The notes under the pieces were generated by a model that was given only the letters and a program-made list of their open reading frames with translations, ran no database searches and was not told the DNA's origin. A DNA stretch of 64,000 nucleotides from Monomorium pharaonis (lineage: Eukaryota; Arthropoda; Insecta; Hymenoptera; Formicidae), in NCBI RefSeq assembly GCF_013373865.1, contig NC_050472.1, forward strand, positions 5,575,276-5,639,275, read 5' to 3'. The number at the start of each line of letters is the position of its first letter. Positions within the stretch are counted from its first letter, which is position 1. Both the position numbers and the translations under genes were made by a program. Of the stretch, positions 40,201 to 49,700 are shown piece by piece.

Positions 40201-42334
40201 CCCAGAAATAGCGGTGTCGTTCGCGGCACAGTGTTTTCCTTCGTGAAGTACGAAATTCAGAATAAAAAAGGGATCGCGTGCTCGCGGGCATCGGGTTCCT
40301 GTGTATACGAAATAATAATACAAAACTGAAACGCGATATATGTAGGCACCGTAGGGGCGACTTGGGGGCGCGTAGCTTCGTCGATAACTGGCGCGTTTCG
40401 AGCGCGGTGCCACCGGTCGTCACGTGGAGCTGGCAGTTATCAATGCACGGCAGCTGTTATGTGCCGTCAATGCATCACATCGCGCCATATAATACGCTGC
40501 GCACTCGTTGCACGTCAATGAAACGCCTGGAAAAGTTTATTCGCTCGCGATACGTTTGATATACGTACGGATATTTGCGTCCGGAGTCGCAAGTTGATAT
40601 TGAAGGCATACGTGAAAGCTTGTTTCTACAATAGTTCACAGTTTCGTAATAGAGACGTGTGATTCAAGGTTTTTTTTTTTTAATGTCGAGTCGAAGCAAA
40701 TCGAGTTTCATTTCCCTGTTCGAATCCAAATCCATCTGAATCGACGAAGTTTTTACTCGAATCGAATCGTCGGAACACAACCTTTCATTAATAATTGTTA
40801 GGTTGAATTTTAAGGCGTAGCTAATAAAAAAGATTGCTACATTGAAAGAAGTATATCTATATTTAATTTAAATATGTAAAATACATGAATTTTAATTCAA
40901 GTATTTATATATTTAATTGAAAGACATACATATTTGAATTGAAGAAATTTAATCAAGTTAAGAATTTTGTCAAATTGACAATTTTTTTTCTCAATGCATG
41001 TAAGAAAAATAATATTGGTTATATAATGTGAACCGTATTCGAACTTATTATATTTGAAATTTTTTAATAATTTGGATTTGAATTGAATCTTATTTGATCG
41101 CGGATTTTTTAAATACTATACTTAAAGTTAATTAAAAGAATACTGAAGTTTTTCGGCAATTAAATGCTTACGAGATTTTCAGCTATAAAAATTTAACGTA
41201 TTTGATTCTAAAAATCTCTTGAATCCTTCACTTTTTAGCGTTTTTATATTTGTTCCTTTATATCTATTTGTTACTTTTATAGGATGAAGAAATTTCACGT
41301 GTTATTATTTGATGCTTGATAATAATTTGTTCGCTTTTGTGGCGAAATTGCTGCCAAGTGTACAAAGCGCGGATTTGCGCCTGCCGATCGACGAAGGATC
41401 GCAAAGGTCACGAACGCGGGCGAAAGTGCGCGCGAGTGCGTGAATGCTTCATTCATCGGCAGCAACGAAAGAACCCAGTGAATGGCAGTCTCTCACGAGC
41501 GCAGATATCTACGGGCAGATACCTGCGAGCGTTTTTAATGGCCCGTGAATTTTCTCGTTTCGCATTTTTTTTTTTGCTTTTTCCCTCACCCACGTGTTTA
41601 TCACAGTACCGTTCATTCAGTCTACGGCGCCGTATCGTTTTCCTATTTTCAAACGGCTATTATTCATTCATGCATATTATTAGACCCATTGTACGGTTAT
41701 CTTATTAAAATAGAATTGTTTATCTTTGTATTAAATATCGATAATAATTAGGATTATACTTCTGTAATAATTACATCACACATATGGGTGCCATAATTAT
41801 CATTTAATATAAACTTTTAAAAGAATCATGTTTGCTTCGTGTATTACTTAGGAATTTTTATAAAGTTGTTTAAAATTATCTTACTTTAATTCAATTTTCA
41901 AAAATAAACAATTAACAGAGAAAGAGAGAGAGAGAGAGAGAAGTGCTACAATTAATTTAATATAAATTCTATGTCAAATTGTGTTATCTATATAAATATA
42001 TGTATTTTAGAAAATCTTGACATGAAATATTCTTAAAAGATAAAATTCGCTATTTTTCTTATAATGTATACACTTTCCATTTTATGAAAACAAATGGTTC
42101 CAATGTTACGTCGACAGTAAAAATCACTAAGGAAATACTTCTCATGCAAGGTTCGATATACTTCTAAAAATATCCGTGCGCCTCTCCAACAAACGAATAC
42201 CGGTTTTCCCTCGTGGATTGCATTCGCGGTGCACGCACCGTCGACGAGACACTCACTTCAAAAGCCACGTACGCGTGTCAACCCTCGACAAACGATGAAC
42301 TCACCCTGCTCTGCTTAGTGAGATTGGCGCCCAT
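13530..42334 (-). CDS. Long coiled-coil scaffold-like protein, possibly Nck-associated protein 5-like
   Basis: Twelve exons joined with consistent phase: 42334-42305, 36088-35955, 28706-28616, 23040-22792, 22074-21810, 21623-21167, 20592-20325, 19838-19469, 19254-18974, 16995-16753, 16470-16320 and 13810-13530; 939 aa. Residues about 11-195 form a charged coiled coil (ERERRQRMEAEARVREATAE; LKQEKTALTLSYE). Residues 258-621 hold Ser-rich conserved-looking blocks (DEGYSTMSSDVQ near 276-286; FYRLVKFESTKSLAS at 559-573). Residues 777-830 read CCCPTGWVHVERDIDFTDP, then ARANLLDVMLASS and a Ser/Gly tail. The end is acidic, after GDDFFVRYGDKEREAVASFD. No enzyme domain is seen. The block layout recalls NCKAP5/NCKAP5L-type microtubule- or centrosome-linked proteins, but I cannot verify that. 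Start chosen because 42334 is the first ATG of an open frame and the exon ends at a consensus gtgagt donor. Confidence 0.8.
13888..14130. repeat. CT-rich low-complexity tract in the last intron
   Basis: Imperfect ctctctttct-type sequence on the plus strand, immediately upstream of the terminal exon in transcription order, therefore purine-rich in the transcript. Confidence 0.85.
15389..15468 (-). CDS. Candidate alternative terminal exon of the scaffold gene
   Basis: Acceptor attttctgttcag followed by a phase-1-compatible frame encoding DGSAYAVCFDCHKKSYVVRL and then SDDQFL and a TAA stop. It lies in the intron between exons 11 and 12, so it would act as an alternative 3' end. It could also be a chance open frame. 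Confidence 0.35.
16320..16470 (-). CDS. Scaffold gene exon 11
   Basis: Encodes ARANLLDVMLASS, then a Ser-rich stretch and a basic end (HRLHRYRRQKK). It ends in phase 1 at gtattt and can join at least two different 3' exons in frame. Confidence 0.8.
16753..16995 (-). CDS. Scaffold gene exon 10
   Basis: Phase 0 both sides, residues 716-796. Contains a helical segment (KDVIDELNRMIRKGE) and the distinctive CPTGWVHVERDIDFTDP. The intron upstream carries the large minisatellite. Confidence 0.85.
17298..17404. repeat. Direct repeat, left copy, beside the minisatellite
   Basis: The segment from gcatttatctatctttaata to caattaatttgtttc recurs almost unchanged at 18302-18403. Confidence 0.8.
17722..18127. 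repeat. 10-bp minisatellite (tctctccccg / tctctcccgg), about 40 copies
   Basis: Strict 10-bp periodicity with two dominant variants, tctctccccg and tctctcccgg, and scattered substitutions. Lies inside intron 9 of the scaffold gene, framed by direct repeats. On the minus strand an open frame reads as an Arg/Glu/Gly/Thr repeat, which I take as a by-product of the periodicity. Confidence 0.95.
18302..18403. repeat. Direct repeat, right copy, beside the minisatellite
   Basis: About 90% identical by eye to 17298-17404. A third fragment (aataaatctaatattcattt) occurs at 18560-18582. Confidence 0.8.
18405..18800. mobile_element. Fragmentary interspersed repeat with internal duplications
   Basis: The phrase tataagaacattcc, then cgaatgcaacattgtgtcaa recurs at about 18428-18475 and 18698-18745, with a shorter copy near 18600-18625. 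Together with the flanking direct repeats and the minisatellite this looks like a degraded non-autonomous transposon. No transposase remnant is visible. Confidence 0.4.
18974..19254 (-). CDS. Scaffold gene exon 9
   Basis: Encodes residues 623-715, acidic. The consensus gtaagt donor at 18968-18973 is phase compatible with exon 10; a second possible donor downstream (gtaata) breaks the frame. Confidence 0.8.
19469..19838 (-). CDS. Scaffold gene exon 8
   Basis: Encodes residues 499-621, serine-rich, with the conserved-looking block DFTRDFYRLVKFEST and then an alpha-helical piece (REQALQSVLSFIAEQQMYL). Acceptor tttcccag, donor gtgatt, phase 1 out. Confidence 0.85.
20325..20592 (-). CDS. Scaffold gene exon 7
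   Basis: Encodes residues 410-498, with repeated LLELE and WSFSLSTEDL motifs. Donor gtacgc after GAGCTG keeps phase 0. The frame runs on to a TAG at 20268, so intron retention would give a short isoform. Confidence 0.75.
21167..21623 (-). CDS. Scaffold gene exon 6
   Basis: Encodes residues 258-408, acidic and serine-rich. It has the block DEGYSTMSSDVQ near its start and WDAEYVQQWLR at its end; donor gtatgt. Confidence 0.85.
21810..22074 (-). CDS. Scaffold gene exon 5
   Basis: Encodes residues 169-256: the end of the coiled coil (LQRRIRELEAQNRTLSGLL), then a proline/glycine linker and the segment ALGLDPSWVPLSRPRSLNLQ. Donor gtacta in phase 1 joins to exon 6. Confidence 0.8.
22792..23040 (-). 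CDS. Scaffold gene exon 4 (coiled coil)
   Basis: Phase 0 on both sides, 83 residues (86-168), Gln/Glu/Leu-rich. The donor (AAG followed by gttcat) is weak, but it is the only one I found that keeps phase with exon 5. Confidence 0.8.
23538..23583. repeat. GA-rich simple repeat in intron
   Basis: Imperfect (GA)n run; a CT-rich partner lies at about 23402-23425. Confidence 0.85.
25196..25231. repeat. (CT)n microsatellite
   Basis: Uninterrupted CT run of about 17-18 units within scaffold gene intron 3. Confidence 0.95.
28105..28232. repeat. Imperfect AT-rich foldback
   Basis: The left part (tttccatcaatggattaact) is matched in reverse complement by a right part containing agttaataaatggaaat, with adjoining ttaatttaac / gttaaatcaa. 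Arms are imperfect. Confidence 0.4.
28616..28706 (-). CDS. Scaffold gene exon 3 (coiled coil)
   Basis: Acceptor ttgttgcag and donor gtacgt. Encodes MEESSRSLLQQKHRAEQ followed by LKQEKTALTLSYE (residues 56-85). It lies between introns of 7.2 and 5.6 kb. Confidence 0.85.
28707..35954 (-). other. Intron 2 of the scaffold gene (7.2 kb)
   Basis: No supported exon. Holds several GC-rich blocks (about 30800-31400, 32050-32640, 33240-35040), G-runs at 31090-31112 and 35212-35225, and a foldback at 31394-31516. Open frames there are mostly composition-driven. Confidence 0.55.
31394..31516. repeat. Foldback with ~30-bp interrupted arms
   Basis: The left side reads aaagggattagt, then agcagcaagaatctg; the right side reads cagatttttgctgct, then aactaatccctttt. 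The two blocks pair in reverse complement, separated by a loop of about 50 bp and one asymmetric spacer. Confidence 0.6.
35955..36088 (-). CDS. Scaffold gene exon 2 (coiled coil)
   Basis: Acceptor gttgcag, donor gtgaga, phase 0 in and phase 2 out. Encodes residues 11-54, highly charged heptad-like sequence (REATQRDVERERRQRMEAEA). Confidence 0.8.
36089..42304 (-). other. Intron 1 of the scaffold gene (6.2 kb)
   Basis: No supported exon. Includes (CT)n at about 36968-36990, G-rich runs near 37118-37140 and 39594-39604, (GA)n at about 41920-41941, and a GC-rich block at 38400-40560 with many overlapping spurious open frames. Confidence 0.5.
42305..42334 (-). CDS. Scaffold gene coding exon 1 (MGANLTKQSR)
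   Basis: Encodes ten residues ending at a gtgagt donor in phase 0. MGANLTK fits the N-myristoylation pattern (Gly2, Thr6, Lys7). The same frame is open upstream without an ATG until about 42917, through CAG and GGT-type repeats. The 6.2 kb intron 1 follows. Confidence 0.6.
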
Positions 42335-42917
42335 CGGCTGGCGATTCCGCGTCGTAGCGCCGACGGCGACGTTGCGACCGGGCACGCCGTCGGCCGCGGG
42401 ACATCCCCTCGGTCCTGAGGGTGCCGAGGGGTCCACCCCCCTCGCGCCCGTTTCCAAACTCGGGTGCACTCGCGCGGCCACCCTGCTGCTGCTGCTGCTG
42501 CTGCTGCTCGCCGGGCCCTCCACCGGTCCCTTTATTATAAGTTGCGACGAGCCACCCCTGCACGACAGTCCACCGACGACACCACCACCACCGCCACCAC
42601 CACCACCACCACCGCTGCTACTACCACTACTATCACCAACGACGGCACTACCACTAGAATCGGCGACACCACTCACGCTGCACGTACTACGACTGTAACT
42701 GCTGTTAGTGTTACGATTATTGCCGTCGCAGCTGCTCTCCCGACCGGCACGACTACCATCGACTACGACGACCGCACCACCACCCTCCCACCTCGTCTCC
42801 CTCGCCACCCCCGCGTCTTCCACTCCGGTCGACTCTGGCACCTCGGACGACAGCGCGAACCGCTTTAACAGTCTACCCCTTGGAGCGATGTTGTTGCAGC
42901 TGTTAGCAAATCGTCGC
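42335..42917 (-). other. Open but ATG-less frame 5' of the scaffold start, with triplet repeats
   Basis: Reading minus-strand, the frame of exon 1 stays open for about 190 codons upstream without an ATG, encoding poly-Ser (from CAG repeats at 42483-42509) and poly-Gly (from GGT repeats at about 42583-42615). It is either 5' untranslated sequence that happens to be open or part of a larger N-terminus reached by an upstream exon I cannot place. Confidence 0.4.
42483..42509. repeat. (CTG/CAG)n triplet repeat
   Basis: About nine CTG units on the plus strand, probably in the 5' leader of the scaffold transcript. Confidence 0.95.
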
Positions 42918-43566
42918 GCAGCTGTCTTTTAATTATATTTTGTCCCGAACTCACGGCAGGCGAACGGAGCTCCCGCAATGACGCTCTCCTGATTGAAAAA
43001 TATTTCCTTTTCGCGTGTCTCCTTATTAGGCTCTCTTGGCTTGCTAACTAACTTTGCTCCACAAGAATCGACCAGTACCATCGAGTTTGCAACCAAGCTT
43101 GTTCATTCAGCCAAGTCGCTACGTTTCTCTCAAGCCTGCGAGGATCGCGTTTACATCTAGGTCTCTCTCTCTCTCTCACACACAGCAGTCCTTAGAAGAT
43201 ACGTACAAAAGATATATCACGAATTTTCGAGGTAGAGGATTCCGCGGGCCCGCATCCCCCCGCAGGACTAAGGCAACGCTTCCCGTCGATCGAGCAAAGA
43301 ATTAAGGACGAGAGAGATAGAGAGAGACGTTAGGACCACCCGCCACGCGGACACCGTTCGGTCATCTCCGCGAGTCGAGGAACATGTCCCTGTCTCCCAG
43401 GACGATCTGTCGCCTTCGTCCTCCTCGTCCTCGTCAACTTCCACCGCTTCGCACCTCGCCGCCGGACATGTCATCCGCACGCTCGGCCTTCGTCATCCGA
43501 ATCGCGCGTCGCCGACTCGCATTCTCGTGTTCTCGCCGTCGAGTGTGCCGAGCGACAGCAATCGGT

Positions 43567-43607
43567 CCACGTCGTTATCGTCGTCGTCGTCGTCGTCGTC
43601 GTCGTTA
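43567..43607. repeat. (CGT)n-type triplet repeat
   Basis: Runs of cgtcgtcgtcgt with one ttattg interruption. Confidence 0.9.
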
Positions 43608-45965
43608 TTGTCGTTGTCTTCGAGAGGAGCACGAAGAACCACGTCGCGTCGTGACGCTTTCCGACCGACTGACGAACCCGCCGTCGTCGTCGATTAACCG
43701 GCCGGCAGTGGCGGCAGCGGCGGCGTCGGTGGATGGTGGTGGTAATCCGCCTTCCTCCCTTCATCCCCTTCGTCGGCTCTGACTCACTACTTGCAACCCC
43801 TCGCGCATGTGCACGATACGCGCTCGCTTACACGAGGACTTCCGGCTGCACGTTTGCGCGCTGATTCGCGTCCTCGTCGTCGTCGTGCCGAGACGGACGT
43901 GTCTGGCTTGCGAAATTCTCGCGTTAGGGATGACAAAGGCGCAAGATGCGCATCAAACAAGAGTCGAGAAACGAGATTTTTTTTTTTTTTCGTGAATTGC
44001 AAATCAAGGATTTTAGAAAATAATCGCGCGTGCGTGTCGCATTTTCGTTCGCTTTTTTTTTTTGGTTTGCTTCTTTCCGAGAAAAGCGCAAAAGTACGCA
44101 AGAAAGTACGATTTCGATAAAATATCTAAAATCTTAGCTAAATACAGATCGCAAAATAATTTTGTTAAATGGCCAAGATAATTATGTACACTGAGAAAAA
44201 AATGTACAATATTTGCAGCTGTAATTGCATAGTGAAATAATTATAGTCAGGAATATCATTTTTATAATACTTATTATAATATTGATAATAATAACTATGC
44301 TTATAGTGGATGCTTATAGTGATTGTTTCATGGTATAATTTGTTATATAAAAGTTTCCATTTTTGTTGTGTGGTAATGATACCATAAGTTGTACAGACCA
44401 ATATTATGATTATAAGAACTTTAATATAATTTAAACTTGATTACTATAGATACCATTTCTTTCTCTCGATGCCCAAATGTAATGAAGAATGCTGCAAAAA
44501 GTTTAGCAACCCGTTTGAACGTCCTATATAATTATTATGACAGAGCAAAATTATTTTTAGATTTACACACTTTAAACAAGCTTTTTAAAAATGTACATTA
44601 AAACTATTTAAAAGCAAATATTATACGATTAGCCAAGTATTTGATTAGACATTAAACACAAACTTATTTTATACATAAAATCTTCTGAAGTGCATACAAT
44701 AAATGTTTAATGCAATAAAAACGTGGCCGTATCCGGGTTGCATGATACTTAAAATTGTATGAAAAGAAAATGATTTAAACTTTTGTTGCATGTTTTTGGA
44801 TATTTGAATTATTACAACACATACTTTTTACGTTAATCTAGCAAAATTCTTTTCAGACCTATATTTAACAAATTTCTAAATATTTCAGTAAAATCAATCT
44901 TTCCATGTAATATTGTACATCTAATTATATATTAGTATTACAGCATAAAAAACTTTTATTATATAGTAATAAAAATAATATTAGTATAATTATTAGTAAA
45001 ATATTTTCAATCCAATTTTGTGTATGTATGTGTGTGTGTGTAGCTGTAAACATCGCTAATTTAAAATTGCAGTAGCGTTTGTCGCTCAGGCATTCCGTCC
45101 AAACAAATCCGGCATTTGCATAACGTTCCCTTCCACTCTTGTCTTTCATTTTTTTCGCGGAAGTCCCCTCAATTATTCGGCTCGCCGAGACACATCGTAT
45201 TCGGAGCGATCGCTCAAAACGGAATGTCATGCAAATTCCGAGCTTCTACCAAATTGCCCCGGCGGGCATCAACATTCAGACGACATACCGTAGGTCTCGA
45301 CTGCTGGGACGACCCTGTATCGATAATACCGCGAGTGAGCTCGCGGGGGTGCGCCTTTCATCCCGCGCGCCTACGGTGAGTCGATGGCAGAGCTTTCCAA
45401 TAAACGGGAGAGATCTCGGGCTTTGTGACTGCCAGAAGACAGATAAGGTATGCCGACGGTAGAAACAGGAGGGTCTCCTCGATAAGGACCTGCCTACGTC
45501 CCCAGGATCTCTCTCTCCGTCTCTCGACCGCGCATATTAAATTGTTCGCCTCACAATGTCGACCCGGTGTGCCATCGCCGGTCCCCTTTTATCGACGACG
45601 ACGACTTTTCGACGATATTGGCAACCTGTTAATACACTTTACCGAGTGATTCGCGGAAAGTCGGAACGAACGAGAATGTCAAGTCACGATAGCGAGTCAC
45701 GATTGCTATTAGCACGGACGTTTTATATCAATACCGGGGAGGGAATTGAACGATCAATGTTGCTCTGGTTTAAAAGCCAGGGAGGGTGACGTTATGTATT
45801 TAAGTAAACTGTGGGACTTTCACTTTTTCCTCCCCATCTTCGAACTCTACAAAGTCACGGAGAGATTTTTCTCTTATAAAGAATTAATATTCTATAGATA
45901 TATATATTTTTTAATATTGCCTACAAAAAATTAAATATTTCGCATTCGGAATGTTTAATTTTTGG

Positions 45966-46020
45966 TAGATTTATCAATTTTGTTGAAGAAAAGATTTCTT
46001 CAACAAAATAGATAAATCTA
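45966..46020. repeat. Short hairpin: 26-bp arms, 3-nt loop
   Basis: The left arm begins tagatttatcaattttgttg and ends gaagaaa; the loop is aga; the right arm pairs with it at 25 of 26 positions. Confidence 0.9.
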
Positions 46021-46505
46021 AAGTCTGTATAATGTGAAACTGTAAGTCCAACGTTATTACTATTTTTCTAGCAGAAATAAATACTTAATGCTTCTTTGCA
46101 TAAAGACAGAAAAGTTGCATAAAAGCACGAAAAATCGATAGCGCTATTCCACTGACGACCAACCCTTTCGTTGTCGTGGGGCAATCGTCGTTTCCCTAAT
46201 TAATTAAATCGCACCCCCGTGTGTTGTTCCATACGAGGTACGGTTACGACCGGGGCCCAAAGCAGGCATCGGTTTAAGTTTGGTTGGCTCAATAATTACG
46301 ACGAGACCGGTAGCATATAATTACAACACAACGGATATGTTAATATAGATTACGCCAGCGTAATTATTTGGCGTACGATCCGACCTTTGACACTTCAATT
46401 TGATTATTTTAATATTTCGCGAAAATGTACAGAATAAAGATTATAGCAGTTATATGTATTATGTACATCACAAGAGTGAAATAATTTATTAACAATTGAT
46501 AAATT

Positions 46506-46716
46506 ACTCTCTAAATTTCCTAGAGTAAAACATTACTCTAAAAGAGTGAAAATCGAACATATCTAAGTTCGAGTAATTTGTTACCCTAATTAGAGTGAAA
46601 ATGCACTCTATAAGAGTAAATTTTTACTCTAATTAGAGTGACAAATCACTCGAACTTAGATATGTTCGATTTTCACTCTTTTAGAGTAATGTTTCACTCT
46701 AGGAAATTTAGAAAGT
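46506..46716. mobile_element. 211-bp near-perfect palindrome (foldback MITE candidate)
   Basis: Two arms of about 95 bp are reverse complements with roughly six mismatches, centred near 46611. Smaller palindromes of the form actct...agagt are nested throughout. ATAAATT lies just outside both ends and could be a target-site duplication. No coding potential. Confidence 0.8.
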
Positions 46717-49700
46717 AATAAATTCTATTAAATTTTAGTAAGAACAAAAAATGGTTATTATACAAGATTTAAATTGCGCTTCGTAATGTTTTTCGTAATT
46801 CCTGCAGAAATTAGCTACTGGACCACGAAAGCTGTGATTAGACAATCGAGATCGCGAGGACAACACGGGTCAACGAGAAATTAGCGCGATTTCAGCCAGC
46901 CTCCAATTACGACTTCGTAATCTCGTTTACCTCCTACCTACGCTCGCTAATGAATTCATAATTTCGATTGGCCCGTAATATCCCTTACGCTAATTCGCTT
47001 TATGGCGTTTTAAAAGTGATTAGAGTCGGCGCACCTAAACGCGAAACGATGAGATGAGGTAGGGGGAAGGGGAGGAAGAAAGCTTCTCTCGGAAATTTTG
47101 TACGCTGCAGAAATTCGACATCAGGAAATTCCTTTAAGCTGATTTTACCGCAAACTCCACGACCGTCGAACCGGCCCACCCCCTCCGTGCCTTCACCCCC
47201 GCGTGAGTCGACCCCGCGCGGTGATTTATCCGCGGCGAGATCCGCCTTCGAGGACCGTACTTTAATTTTTAACGTAATGCGAAAAATATTCGACCGCCGT
47301 CGCGACGCTTTGAAAGAAAAAAAAATATTCATAGGCCGCATTAAATGCGAGGGCCCGGGATACATAAATATGAGGGATTATTTCTCTAACGTGCGCGGAA
47401 GTGGTGCGATACACAAAGGGGGTTTGCGTTAATACTGTAACGTGGTGATCGATGCTATTCTCTCGTTGAATGGATCGCTCGCTCGAAAAATAATTTCACC
47501 CCCAACAGTTTTGCGCGTGCAAACTCACAATTGTATTGTTTGATTTTGAAAGAAATAAATTTTTTTATATTCTATATATTTGGAAATATTCCTGTTATTT
47601 TTGTAAAAGCTGCGTCACCTGGTTTCTATGCAGTTTCAACGAATGACAGGGCAACAAAGGTTTTCATTTAATTCCCTGCAGTTATTTCATTTTAAGGTTT
47701 TAAATTATATTCTTTTTGCAGATTAATCTTCGTATCTTTTCAGCAAAGTGTATCTTTACACGTTGCAATTTATAGTTCAGTATAATAAATCTCAGGTTTG
47801 ACGATCCAGAGATACCTTCATCGAAAATTGGGAAACTAATGTTGGAAAGGTTTCCAGCTCGTGTTAAAGGAGCAGAGCGTTTCCGTCCGTGTTTCCTTCG
47901 CCTCGATTACCTTCCCTGTTGCGCATGTAGTTGCGTGTTTGGACTGCGCTATTTTCGTGATGCTCTCGAAAGGATGTCCATAGGGGTGGATTTCGCCATC
48001 CCCTATTAACCGCCCCTTCCTTTTTAAACACATACATACACGTACACACATTCATATACGACAACCACGTCATCCTTGTACATAGGTAGCAGACTACATA
48101 TGTATATACATGGTGTTCCAAAATTCGCTCCATGAATTATTTCAAATAATATACATGTTTAACACTACATTTTTATAAATAATATAACATTTTTCGAACA
48201 TATTTAAAGTCGCTGACAATAATTTTAATTTATAATACTTACTAACATATTGAATCTTACTCGGTTGTAGCTATCAGCTAATATTTCTTGTATGTTTTAT
48301 ATACATTTTAAAGTTTATTGTATTATGAAAATTATTCGGCGCACAATTTAATGCATATAAAATCATAACGAGAAATCTCAGCACTAAGATCCAACTGCGG
48401 CTGAATAAGGTCAATCTTTAATTAATTGTGTAATTCATTATCCATGATTATTATTTATTTACTCTTTATCGGGGACTTTTTTTGATATTCATTATAAAGT
48501 ATTTCTATAAATCTCCAATTAAAGATTCGTACAAACGAAAATTCTCATGCAGGTCTTCAAGTAAGAGAACGTACCGTTAGACAAACCTACCAATTTCATT
48601 TTGTAGGAGTCTTTTATTTTCAGTCATTTGCAAATAAGGTACTGTCGGTGCTTTGATATTCTAATGGGGGCGCAATCGATGCGCGGACAACGGTGATCGA
48701 TCATTAATTAAGTCGGAATAACTAACGCCGGGACACCCCGTAGACGTACACGGATGTGTGCCTTCACGGCAATTAGCATGCATCCAACAGAGCTTAGGGA
48801 TCGCCGGGGGTGTCCGAATAATCCTGCGTGATCTACGCGCGTTTCCGATACCCATATGCAGCGTGCTTATGGTACCGCCTCTGCCGCAAACCCCCTATAA
48901 TACAGACCCCCCGTCCCTGTGTACAAGCAGCGGGCACTCGCATTACAGCGCTCGCGGGAGAGAAAAGCGGACGGGCCCTTTGAATAATTTGCCTCTCCCG
49001 CGGGAAGGCGGTGGGAACTGAACACGAGTTGGTTTTGTTTCCCGAAAAAATCAACTATCATCTGCATCGATCACAACCATCGGTTTAATCACCACTGTTG
49101 AACAGAGGATTTGTTGTCGGTTCGGGAAATCGCGACGCGCCGACGAAGAAACGCAACGTGAAGCTACGATAATTTCTAATGAAATGGAATTCGCGAGGCA
49201 AACCCTATAGCGTTTAATTAGAAAGTTATTACAGAGATTATACTGAACAAAATATATTATATCTGCATAGTAATAACAAAATTAAAAACCTGACGTAAAA
49301 TGTTGCAAACGTTGGAAACATTATATAATATTTTAAATAAATAATATATATACTTTTTTATTTTTTATTCCATTCTTTCGTTTTAAAGAACTGTGCCTAA
49401 GTATTAAATTTCTTAATTAATTATTGGTATAGTTATAAAAAATCACATAACAGTTTAAAAGATTTGTCAACAATTCCTCGTTAAATTCGTTCATAAATTT
49501 GACTTCCCACAGAGAAATGTTCTTGATTTATCTTGAAATTTTTAATCATCTCCCAACGACTCGTTTGCATTAAATTTAATCTTCGAGAGAAGCGCAGATT
49601 CCAGATTTACCTAAAGAAATGGACGCTCAGCAATATCATTTCTGTCTGGCAAAGCCGCACGAGGCTTGCAAGCACTCGCGACGATACGCGGGTTTTCGTG

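Noticed and set aside
40715..40745. Possible tRNA T-arm (gttcgaatccaa)
   Set aside because: No acceptor stem, D-arm or anticodon arm could be folded around it; no tRNA gene is supported in the window.
42213..42698. 161-codon plus-strand frame with poly-Leu and poly-Pro
   Set aside because: It is the antisense reading of the triplet-repeat region upstream of scaffold exon 1.
43268..43480. 70-codon acidic minus-strand frame as an alternative first exon of the scaffold gene
   Set aside because: No usable donor was found in frame before the stop.
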